NCBI GenBank assembly: GCA_947471745.1
Contig: CANJKZ010000924.1
Coordinates: forward strand, 434,001 to 498,000
From: Closterium sp. Naga37s-1
Taxonomy: Eukaryota; Streptophyta; Zygnematophyceae; Desmidiales; Closteriaceae
DNA: 64,000 nucleotides
Direction: 5' to 3'
The position numbers were made by a program, and so were the translations under genes. Under the pieces are notes generated by a model that was not told the origin of the DNA, did not search any database, and worked only from the letters and a program-made list of their open reading frames with translations. Shown in pieces: positions 56,701 to 64,000 of this stretch. Every line of letters begins with the position of its first letter. Position 1 is the stretch's first letter.

Positions 56701-59644
56701 GGTAGTAGGGGACCGACTCGTCGAATGTGACGTCCTGGGAGGACAGAACACGGCGAGAGGTGGGGTGGTAGAACTGCCACCCAGGCGCGTCGGGGGGGAA
56801 CCCCAGGAAGACGCAAGGAGCAGCACGAGGGGACAGCTTGTCCGCAGACAAGTCGCGGACAAACGCCCGAGATCCCCAGACCCGGAACGCCGACGCATCG
56901 CCAACCTTCCCCGTCCACAGCAAGGCTGGGGAGGTCTCCGGCGTGGAGACCCTAGGGTGAAGGTTGATCTGATGCGCCGCGTACCTCACCGCAAACGGCC
57001 ACAGAAAATGGGGGGCAACCGCATGCATCATAGACGTACGAGCGACGTCCATGACCATGCCAATGCGGCGCTCAGCAATCCCATTTTGCTGCGGAGAGTC
57101 CGGAAGTGTGAAGGTCTGACGGATGCCTCGTGCACGACAGTAGGCTCGCAGAAGGCCAGAGGAGAACTCCCCGCCTCTGTCCGAGTGCAGACGCAGAACA
57201 GGAAAGTCGGAGCCAAAGCTCTGCCTGAGCTGGAGACGAGCTGCGCGGATCCAGTCGATCAGCACCTCAGTGACATCACCCTTGCTGCGCAAGGGGAAGA
57301 CTGCAGTGTAACGCGAGTAGTCGTCAACAACGAGTAGGAAGTAGCGCTCGTGACCCTGCCCACGGACGCGGGCTGGGCCCCACACGTCCATGTGAAGCGT
57401 CTGCAACGGGGCCTCTGTCGGAGGAAACTGGGAGGAGTGAGGGGCAGCACGCTGGCGCCCCTCGACACAGGGGACACAGGTAGGGCCAGGGCCCTGAGGA
57501 AGGGGAGGGAGGGACCGGGGGAGACCAGACACTAGAAGACGGGAGGCCATGCCTCTGAGCCGAAGCAGAGAGGGGTGACCAAGACGGTGATGCCAGAGGA
57601 GAGTCTCGTGAGACAGGAGACGACACGAACAGGGGGCAGACTCAGGACCAGACCTGGACGCTCCAGCAAACACCCGACCCGACGAAGCGACTCTACCAGA
57701 CTCAGTAACGGGAGGAGACGCAGTGGTCAGTGTGTACAGGCTCGACCCCGGCTGACGGGTAAACGTAGCCAAGTGTCGGCCTGTGCTAGCCTCTGTACAG
57801 TGCGTCACCCGCTGACACGCAGGAGTGAACTGGTGTACACCCGCATCCTGGAGGTCAGCACCACTCACCAGGTTCGTAGAGAACGAGGGGAGGTAGAGAC
57901 CAGACAGGGTGCCAGAGGGAGCCGCCGGACACGGGAGGACTGTGGAGAAGCGAGACAGGACAGGACCCCCAGAGGGGTCAGCCAGAGACACTGCAACCGG
58001 CCGACTCAGCGGTGTGAGTGTGGTGCAGTCCCGAAAGAAGGAGCGAGACGCCCCAGAGTCAAGGGTGAAGGTGAGGGAGGCCGAAGCCGACGTAGTACCT
58101 GAGAGCGCAGACTCACCAGTACCTGAGGACGCAGACACACGGGCACCAAGAGCAGCAGCGTCGCAAGCACCTAGGGCAGCAGCCTCACCAGGACCTAGCG
58201 CAGCAGTCTCAATGCCCGGATCGGGCGGGAAACACCGGTAACAGTCACCCTCATCACTAATAGACACAGCATACATGGCAGAGAGAATAGCATCAAAGTC
58301 AAGATCATAGATGGCAACACCCGCCCTGGACAGCTCGCCCCAGCGAGGGATCTCTGAGGCCTCCGGGAACTGGTGACGCCACGCGTCCGTCAGGCGGCCA
58401 AAGCAGCGCTGGGTGGGGTGGGCACCCCCACACTGCTCACCCGCACGGTCGCCGGTGCGCAAAACGTAGGAGCACGGACCAAAACCCCCACCCCGCTGAC
58501 GCGCAGTGTACCACTCACGAAGCTGCTGAGGGGACAGGGTGTCACGACCACGCTGCTGCTGCTGGCGCGAGCCACCACCGGAGCCACTCCTCTGCGAAGA
58601 CCCGCGACCAGCACCACCGCCACCCCCGCCGCCTCCGCCGCCTCCGCCGCCTCCGCTACTGCCGCCGCCTCCGCCTCCGCCTCCACCGCCGCCTCCTCCG
58701 CCACCTCCGCTCCCACCGCCACCGCCGCCGCCACCTCCGCCTCCACTGCCGCCACCGACCCCTCCACCCCCACCTCCACTCCCACCGCCACCCCCACTCC
58801 CCCCACTGCCGCCACCTCCACCTCCACCGCCCCCGCTCGCTCCTCCAGCGGCCTTGCCCCCCTTGCCCTTGCCAGAGCGGCGTCTCCCGCTAGGGGCAGA
58901 CGCCACACCGACCGACTCAAGACCAAGGAGGTCGGCCGCAGCAGCAGAGGCAACAGAGGGCAGAAGGGGGGAGGGGGAACACCCCTCAAAGATGGGGGTG
59001 CGCGGGTCACCACGAGAGGCCCCTACAGCGACTATGCTCTTCTCGGCCGCTAGGAGGGACTTCTCGAGGAGGTCAACAGTGAGAGTGGTGGGACAGACAG
59101 AGAGAAAGTGGTCCCTGACTACGCGAAGGGAGTCAGGAAGGCGAGTGACTATGTAGTAAAGAGTGAGGTACATGGGGGGGGGGTTCTTGGCGCAGAAGTC
59201 AGGAGGGAGTGCAGCACGGTAGCGAGTGTCACTAGTGCGGAGGTGCGTAATGAGGTCAGCGACTGTGGGAAAGGCAGCAAGGTCAGGAAAGAGGTACGGT
59301 AGCATGAGACGGCTCAGTGCAGCAGTGGCAGGGGAGGAGTAGCGCGCAACTACAGCGTCGTACAAGGTCTGAGCACTCTTGTACTGACTAAAGTGCGCAC
59401 GCTCGGAGGTAGGGAGGTGGCGACGCACAGCAAGACGTGCAGCAGCGTCGCGCGTGGCCCACTGGGAGCGAACAGTGGCGTCAGCATCAGCAGCAGGGGC
59501 AGTGGAGGCTCCAGAGGTGAGGTCAAAGAGAGAGAGGCCGTCTGCCCTATCGCACTGTAAGAACAGCTGCAGGTCATCTACCCAGACCTCAAAGTCAATG
59601 GCCCGACCCTCACCGTCAAAGACGAGAACACTAGGGGTAGCCAT
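53765..59644 (-). CDS. Copia F gag-pol polyprotein (1,959 residues, intact)
   Basis: Encodes the proteins for reverse transcription and integration of element F. Domain order with approximate residues: gag core 10-250 (IDFEVWVDDLQLFLQ, TVADLITHLRTSDTRYRA); a long Gly/Ser tract 262-345; a zinc-binding-like stretch CSYVLRTGDRAGEQC then HPTQRC (about 395-425); aspartic protease FTLDSGASRSFF (about 528); GAG-pre-integrase LLWHHRLGHPSLLRLRG (about 670); integrase catalytic residues in LHMDVWGPA (about 753), LHSDRGGEF (about 823) and QQNGIAERR; a linker of 15-30 residues of GGAEPGGAEP repeats near 1,020-1,060; RT FKARYVARGFSQRQGVDYF (about 1,490), LDFSTAFLQG and VYVDDLVFA (about 1,633); RNase H with VSWRATRSSSVLGSSCEAE, YVDNKAM (about 1,878) and NTADVFTKAL. 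All expected motifs are present. I see no stop or frame break. Confidence 0.95.
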   Translation of the reverse strand: MATPSVLVFDGEGRAIDFEVWVDDLQLFLQCDRADGLSLFDLTSGASTAPAADADATVRSQWATRDAAARLAVRRHLPTSERAHFSQYKSAQTLYDAVVARYSSPATAALSRLMLPYLFPDLAAFPTVADLITHLRTSDTRYRAALPPDFCAKNPPPMYLTLYYIVTRLPDSLRVVRDHFLSVCPTTLTVDLLEKSLLAAEKSIVAVGASRGDPRTPIFEGCSPSPLLPSVASAAAADLLGLESVGVASAPSGRRRSGKGKGGKAAGGASGGGGGGGGGSGGSGGGGGSGGGGGGVGGGSGGGGGGGGGGGSGGGGGGGGGGGGGGGGSSGGGGGGGGGGGGGGAGRGSSQRSGSGGGSRQQQQRGRDTLSPQQLREWYTARQRGGGFGPCSYVLRTGDRAGEQCGGAHPTQRCFGRLTDAWRHQFPEASEIPRWGELSRAGVAIYDLDFDAILSAMYAVSISDEGDCYRCFPPDPGIETAALGPGEAAALGACDAAALGARVSASSGTGESALSGTTSASASLTFTLDSGASRSFFRDCTTLTPLSRPVAVSLADPSGGPVLSRFSTVLPCPAAPSGTLSGLYLPSFSTNLVSGADLQDAGVHQFTPACQRVTHCTEASTGRHLATFTRQPGSSLYTLTTASPPVTESGRVASSGRVFAGASRSGPESAPCSCRLLSHETLLWHHRLGHPSLLRLRGMASRLLVSGLPRSLPPLPQGPGPTCVPCVEGRQRAAPHSSQFPPTEAPLQTLHMDVWGPARVRGQGHERYFLLVVDDYSRYTAVFPLRSKGDVTEVLIDWIRAARLQLRQSFGSDFPVLRLHSDRGGEFSSGLLRAYCRARGIRQTFTLPDSPQQNGIAERRIGMVMDVARTSMMHAVAPHFLWPFAVRYAAHQINLHPRVSTPETSPALLWTGKVGDASAFRVWGSRAFVRDLSADKLSPRAAPCVFLGFPPDAPGWQFYHPTSRRVLSSQDVTFDESVPYYRLFPYRTPSLPPPPLFLVPGPPSVDPLPPQGPAPSGVSQVDAVEPVEVTGDSGAAEGAEPRGAETGGAEPGGAEPGGAESGGATPGGAEPGGAEPGGAECGGATPGGAGSGGAEPGGPPPGGSPRASSRREPLSPHELREWFARRWSRAAGAGGSSATEGAAVAGPGGARTGSIGAAGPAGSTGAGAAKGVGAAATTGGAAGGAAGAGAPTGGTGAVPAVSGVATRPRPYFVPLLQQVLGLPPSAGPPPLEGPQPVPSQSQLQPTSPLPAPSPYTGPTGGLTERREPASRPASPVRTARASGRGSRPRPPPVPGTHRMSLRPSTAPLRAPLPSPPESSLPALPDPESDSLRAASPTVTRLLATVVTDPSFESTAASALVAELVDFAARCRLDYAASLVAESESVCPPSVGGECALGTDVLEDRQEEFQCLAAASPHLVSVLLTPEGDPDALDIPTPRSYAEAIEGPYSSQWQAAMDAEMASWKSTGTYVDAVPPPGANIVSGMWIFRVKRPPGSPPVFKARYVARGFSQRQGVDYFQTFSPTPKMTTLRVLLHVAAHRDYELHSLDFSTAFLQGSLHEEIWLRRPPGFTGSFPPGTQWSLRRPVYGLRQAPREWHDTLRTTLAALGFAPSTADPSLFLRTDTSLPPFYILVYVDDLVFATADTTGLAHVKSMLQKRHTCTDLGELRSYLGLQITRDRARRTITLTQSHMVQQVLQRFGFTYSSPQATPLPTRHSLSALPSDESVESSGPYPKLVGCLMYLMTCTRPDLAYPLSILARYVAPGRHRPEHMAAAKRVLRYLCSTSGMGLVLGGRSPVVLTGHADASWADDQATQRSSQGYTFSLGSGSVSWRATRSSSVLGSSCEAEIYAGAMAAQELRWLAYLLTDLGEPPRSPPVMYVDNKAMLALCREQRLEHRTKHIALRYFLARELQQRGQLRLAYVASEANTADVFTKALPPCDHQRFCTQLGLVPVLPHLVTP

Positions 59645-60687
59645 GACCCTAGACGACTAGCAGCGCAAACAGTAGGGTGAGGGCAGTGCAGTGAAAAGGC
59701 GCTGTGCTCACCAGACTGGGCAGGTCGGGCGGCCCGGAAGGAGGGCGGCGCGGCGGCTCGGCGGCTCAGCTGCTGGGCGGCTCGGCGGGTCGGCGGCTCC
59801 GCTGCTGGGCGGCTCGGCTGCTGGGCGGCTCGGCTGCTGGGCGGCTCGGCTGCTGGGCGGCTCGGCTGCTGGGCGGCTCGGTTGCTGGGCGGCTCGGCTG
59901 CCGGGCGGCTCGGCTGCTGGGCGGCTCGGCTGCTGGGCGGCTCGGCTGCAGGGCGGCTCGGCTGCCGGGCGGCTCGGCTGCTGGGCGGCTCGGCTGCTCT
60001 GCTGTCGGGCGGCTCGGTTGTGCTGCTGAAGGGCGGCACGGCGGTCAGCTGCTCGGCCGGGTGAGACGGCTCGGGCGGCTAGGGTGGCGGGCGGCGCTGC
60101 AGCAGGTGACGGGGCCGAGAGCAAGGTGGCGGGGCCGCAGGTAGGGTGGCGGGGCCGCCGAGTGAGGCAGCGGGGCCGCTAGGTAGGGCGGCGGGGCCGC
60201 TAGGTAGGGCGGCGGGGCCGCAGGTAGGGTAGGGCGGCGACGAGCCAGGCGGCGACGGGCCGGGACAGGCGGCGCACGGGCCACAACGGGCGGCGACGGG
60301 CCGGGGGAGGCGGCGCACGGGCCGCGACGGGCGGCGACGGGCCGGGCGGCGACGGGCCGCGACGAGCGGCGACGGGCCGGGACAGGCGGCGCACGGGCCG
60401 CGTCGGGCCGCGTCAGGTGGCGACGGGCCGGGACAGGCGGCGCAGGGGCCGCGTCGCACGGGACGGGCGGCTCACGTGGCCGGGGCGGGCGTCAAAAGGG
60501 CGGCGGGCGGGCCGCGTAGGGTGGCGACGGGCCGCGAAGGGCGGCGACGGCCGAGCAAGGGCGGCTCGAGGGAGGCCGCGACGGTAGAGAGAGGACCCGA
60601 GGCGCGACTCGGGCCTAAGCGGAGCGCGCTTCGGGCAGAAAAAAAAAAATTCGATGGTGGGCCCTAGGATCAGTTCCCACTAGGGAA
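59645..60687 (-). repeat. Copia F leader with 16-bp minisatellite and GC-rich iterations
   Basis: Non-coding, about 1.04 kb between gag start and primer-binding site. 59,755-60,030 is a 16-bp array (GCTGCTGGGCGGCTCG, with variants such as GTTGCTGGG and GCTGCCGGG). 60,100-60,530 has irregular CGGCGACGGGCCGGG and CGGGGCCGCTAGGTAGGG units. It is far more GC-rich than the LTR. Confidence 0.85.
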
Positions 60688-60701
60688 CCTGCTCGATACC
60701 A
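60688..60701 (-). other. Copia F primer-binding site
   Basis: Minus-strand TGGTATCGAGCAGG immediately after the 5' LTR; like TGGTATCAGAGCAGG with one base absent. Confidence 0.85.
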
Positions 60702-60828
60702 TGAGAAGAAACAAGAGTGGATGAACTGTGAATGAAGTGGGTACAAGTACTAACCCTAATTGGGTTGTACCCCCTATGGGATACCCCACTACAGCCTACA
60801 CAAAAGTATAAGCTATAACGTTCTGACA
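60702..60828 (-). repeat. Copia F 5' LTR (127 bp)
   Basis: No difference from the 3' LTR was found on reading base by base. Confidence 0.97.
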
Positions 60829-63800
60829 ACCAACACGCGCAATCACCTCGAAGGGCCCAATCCAACGAGGGAAAAGCTTTCGTGCTCCCGGGATCTTGAG
60901 ACGAATGTTCTTCGTACTCAGTAATACTTTGTCGCCAACTGCAAAGACGACTTCCCGGCATTTCATGTCGGCATAGGACTTTTGCCTCTATTGGGCAAGC
61001 TGCAGCCAATGGCGAGCGGACTTCAATGTCGCTTGTTGTTTTCCAATAAAGTCCTTTGCGGCAGGGATTTTGAGGTTCTTAATCCCATGCGTCGCAGGGG
61101 TTGTGGGGTGCCGACCACAGTTCAGGACAAAGGGTTTCTCATGTGTGCTTTCATGCACAGAATTGTTCACAGCGAATTCTACGACTGGCAACAATTCATC
61201 CCAATCGTCCTGAGTTGGGCTTATGAAAGAACGAAGCATTTGCTCAAGAGTGCGGTTGGTCCGCTCTGTCTGTCCATCCGTTTGTGGGTGGAACGCAGAC
61301 GACATCTTGAGTTTCGTTCCGAGTGTCTTAATGACCTCTTGCCAGAACCAGCTTGTGAAGCGCGGGTCTCGGTCAGACACCATCACACGAGGCAAACCGT
61401 GTAAGCGGAAAACGTGCGTCACAAACAACTTTGCCGTATCTTCCGCAGACACGTCAGTCGTCGTGGGCACGAAGTGCACCATTTTGGTCAAGCGATCTAC
61501 AAACACTAGTATCGCCATATGACCATCTCGCGTCCTGGGGAGATCGGTGATAAAATCCATCGATACACTCTCCCAAGGTTCATCGGGAATCTCAAGTGGT
61601 TGAAGCAAACCACCAGGCTTCTGTGTGCTCGGCTTGTTCCGTGCACACGTGTCACAGCGAGTTACAAACTGCTGGACCTCAATGCCCAATCCCGGCCACC
61701 AGTATACATCACTGAGGGCCCACCGGGTTTTCTTGACACCCAGGTGTCCTCCATACTTAGTGGCGTGCACCTCTGCTAGAATATCATTCCGCAGGTTTCC
61801 CACATGTGGGACTACAATTTCTTTCTTGTGCCACCAGAGCTCATGCTCCCACAAGAGATTGTTTGTATTCTGTGGGTTCTGAAACCAAGGGTCAATATCA
61901 TACCCTGCGCGGATGCGTTTCAGAAAACCACCAAAGGCAATCTCGCTCACTCGAGCAGCTGCGAGGATGTTGAAACAAGCAGCAAACACAGCTTCATGTT
62001 CCTTATCATCAACACCCGTTGCTGCCCCAATCGGCTGTCTGCTCAGAGGATCAGCCATGTTCGTCGAGCCCGCTCGATATCGAATATCGTAGGTGAACCC
62101 ACTCAGGAGTTCAGCCCATCGAGCTTGACGGCGGGTGAGTGTGGCTTGAGTGGCAAAATAGGTGTTCGGACAGTGGTCGGTCGTGACCACAAAGTCAACA
62201 CCTTCGAGATAACATCTCCATGTTCGTAGCGCATGCACAACCGCCAACAATTCTTGTTCGGAAGTTGTATAGCGCTGCTCAGCCGGTGAAAGCTTTCTAC
62301 TCTCAAATGCCACGGGGCGTCCTTCTTGCAAAAGAACTGCTCCAATCCCTACTGTCGAGGCATCAGTTACCACCTCGTAGGGCTTGGACGGGTCTGGCAA
62401 AGCCAGCACTGGAGCATTGGTCAGCATGGTTTTCACCTCCTCAAATGCCTTCTGGCATTGATCGGTCCACAGCCAAGCATTACCCTTACGAGTGAGGGCA
62501 GTCAGTGGGGCGACTACGGAGGAATAATTTTCCAAGAAACGGCGAAAATAGTTCGCAAGTCCAAGAAATGATCTGACCTGTCCCACGTCCTGTGGAACGG
62601 GCCACTGTTGGACTGCCGCCACTTTCTTTGGATCAACTTTGAGGCCATCGTTGCCCACCAAGTGACCAAGGTATTCCAACTCGCGTTTGTAGAAGTGACA
62701 CTTCCACAATCGAGCAAAGAATTTATGCTCTCGCAGTTTTCCTAACACCCATTTCAGGTGTTGCGTGTGTTCTTCTTCGGTCTTCGAGTACACGAGGATG
62801 TCATCCAAGTATACCAGGACAAATTAGCCGATTGCCTCCCGAAACACATCATTCATTGCTCGCTGAAATGACGCGGGAGCATTTGTTAAGCCAAAACTTA
62901 ACACACGCCACTGAAAATGCCCGAACGACGTTCTGAAAGCCGTTTTTGGAACATCTTCTTCGGTGATTCGTAGCTGATGATACCCCTCAGCTAAGTCCAG
63001 CGCACTGAACCACTGAGCTCCCTGGAGCCGATCGAACAGATCCTCAATTCGTGGTAGAGGGTATATGTTCTTCACCGTAATCTTGTTCAAGGCACGATAA
63101 TCTACGCACATGCGTAATCCTCCGCCCTTCTTGTTAACGAACAAAATTGGTGCTCCGTAAGGGGATGCACTGGGTTCAATCCATCCTTTTCTGAGGTATT
63201 CCTCGATCTGTTGTTTGGCCTCTTCGTACTCAGCTGGACTGAGGCGATACAGAGGTCGAAAGGGTGGAACCTTTCCTGGTTCAACAGGGATGGTGTGACC
63301 CATTGCGCGGTCAGGCGGAAGTCCATCAGGGATGGTTTCAAACACTTCCTTGAATTCCTCTGCCAGTATTTTCATTTGAGGAGGGAAATCCTCAATTGCT
63401 GGCTCCGAGGCCTCGACATTCTCAAGCTGTACCACGAATAGTGTATCAGCCGACTTAACAGAATGCCCGAATTGGTTGGCCAACACACACAGCGCGCTGG
63501 GACGTTCAGGCGTCTGTGTTTCAGTGGGCAAAGTATCATTGACTTGTCACTGGATTGCCTTTCCGTTCTTGTTGAACGAGACAATGTTGTACTGGAAGTC
63601 CAGAATAACTTCGTTGGCTCTCAACCAATCCATGCCCAGGATGAGGTCGACTCCTGACAAAAGTGGTAGGACATATACGCGAACTGTTTCGCTATAGTCC
63701 TGTACTTTCATGTCGATATGTGTCTGTCCTTTACTTGGAATGACACGATCGTCACCCAAGCGGATGGGACACGACGGTCCTACAACGAGGACGTTGCGTA

Positions 63801-64000
63801 TCGTAACCCAAGTTTCATCAACAAGGGAAACCGATGCGCCTGTATCGACGAGAATCCTTGCTTCGTCCCCATTCATGCGTCCAGATAACAGTAGATTCTG
63901 TTGAAATCTTGGACGGATGGGACAAGCGACAACAAGTTTAGGAGGTCGAAAGTACACCCTAAATTTGTTGTGAGCGCGTCCAAACCTTTGGGATGTGGTC

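Larger units (their letters stand above)
53422..60828 (-). mobile_element. Copia element F, full length and apparently intact (7,407 bp, TSD ACCAA)
   Basis: Identical 127-bp LTRs, 5-bp duplication ACCAA outside (53,417-53,421 and 60,829-60,833), primer-binding site, polypurine tract and one uninterrupted gag-pol frame of 1,959 codons. Inserted in the Gypsy G pol. Identical LTRs mean a recent insertion; the youngest event that can be read in this window. Confidence 0.96.
52985..63957 (-). pseudogene. Gypsy G pol polyprotein, three in-frame stops, split by Copia F
   Basis: From the right: aspartic protease ILVDTGASVSLVDETW (about 63,850) and LILGMDWLRANEV; TGA at 63,547-63,549; RT with [18 protein letters not shown] and [17 protein letters not shown] at 62,824-62,826; VYLDDILVYSKTEEE (RT active site YLDD); RNase H VTDASTVGIGAVLLQ; integrase zinc finger with HATKYGGHLG and CDTCARNK, then SMDFITDLP, VSDRDPRFTS and FHPQTDGQTERTNRTLEQ (D, D, E); TAG at 60,988-60,990. 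After Copia F the frame resumes exactly with AYRLKLPATLQIHNVFHVSL and a chromodomain (FLIQWKGYGPEHNSWEPEEHL lies at about 53,200), ending at 52,985. Removal of F plus one target copy (7,412 bp) keeps the frame, so the three stops are the only visible breaks. Chromodomain members integrate preferentially into heterochromatin (family knowledge). Confidence 0.9.
52362..64000 (-). mobile_element. Ty3/Gypsy chromovirus G, interrupted by Copia F, runs off the right edge
   Basis: 3' LTR at 52,362-52,989, polypurine tract (CCTGGGGGGGGAGGAG, minus strand) at about 52,990-53,006, then a pol reading frame with chromodomain, integrase, RNase H, RT and protease going rightwards to the window end. Copia F (53,422-60,828) sits in the region between integrase and chromodomain. 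Gag and the 5' LTR lie outside the window. Confidence 0.92.

Noticed and set aside
58390..59156. Frames opposite and out of phase with the F Gly-rich tract (Pro-rich and Ala/Val-rich)
   Set aside because: Shadows of a GGC/GGA-type repeat; the F polyprotein frame is continuous and has all motifs.

Overview
The window is a GC-rich eukaryotic nuclear fragment, most likely from a streptophyte green alga or another early-diverging green lineage. The reasons are intron-rich genes with GT-AG splice sites, a secreted Ser-Pro-Pro-Pro (hydroxyproline-type) wall protein, plant-type Copia and chromodomain Gypsy retrotransposons, and primer-binding sites that match a plant initiator-Met tRNA 3' end. A zygnematophyte such as Closterium is my best guess. 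That is an inference from protein and element style and cannot be proved here.

Layout. (1) Positions 1-22,724 hold two host genes, both on the minus strand. The left one (883-10,364, running off the window) is a multi-exon TRANK1-like protein: a UvrD/Rep-type helicase core followed by TPR-like repeats. Several of its introns are filled with minisatellites of 19, 18, 21 and 7 bp. The right one (11,282-22,724) is a single very long reading frame for a secreted protein of about 3,800 residues. It has four diverged copies of a domain that looks NTF2/SnoaL-like, joined by huge Pro/Ser linkers. A one-base insertion at 14,262-14,266 knocks the last quarter out of frame.

(2) Positions 23,584-64,000 are almost entirely LTR retrotransposons in nested insertions. 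A decayed minus-strand Copia element (B) carries a non-autonomous TRIM-like element (TRIM1, TSD TCCCC), which itself carries a second one (TRIM2, TSD CCGTC). Next is a plus-strand Copia (C) whose gag is split by a third TRIM-like element (TRIM3, TSD CGCAG), then a decayed plus-strand Copia (D) of the same family as B. A minus-strand Copia (E, TSD CGAAG) with complete LTRs but a broken pol follows. A pogo/Tigger-type transposase remnant comes next, abutted by the 3' LTR of a Ty3/Gypsy chromovirus (G). Inside G sits a full-length Copia element (F, TSD ACCAA) with identical LTRs and an uninterrupted 1,959-residue polyprotein.

(3) How they fit together. E, F, TRIM1 and TRIM3 share the same polypurine tract (ending TATGGGGGTG just before the LTR) and a common LTR core with a telo-box-like AAACCCTAA. 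This suggests that the non-coding TRIM elements use the machinery of the E/F-type autonomous elements. All three TRIM elements also carry, just after the primer-binding site, GC-rich perfect or near-perfect hairpins whose stems differ by compensatory base changes. This hairpin array is the strongest candidate here for an undescribed structured element.
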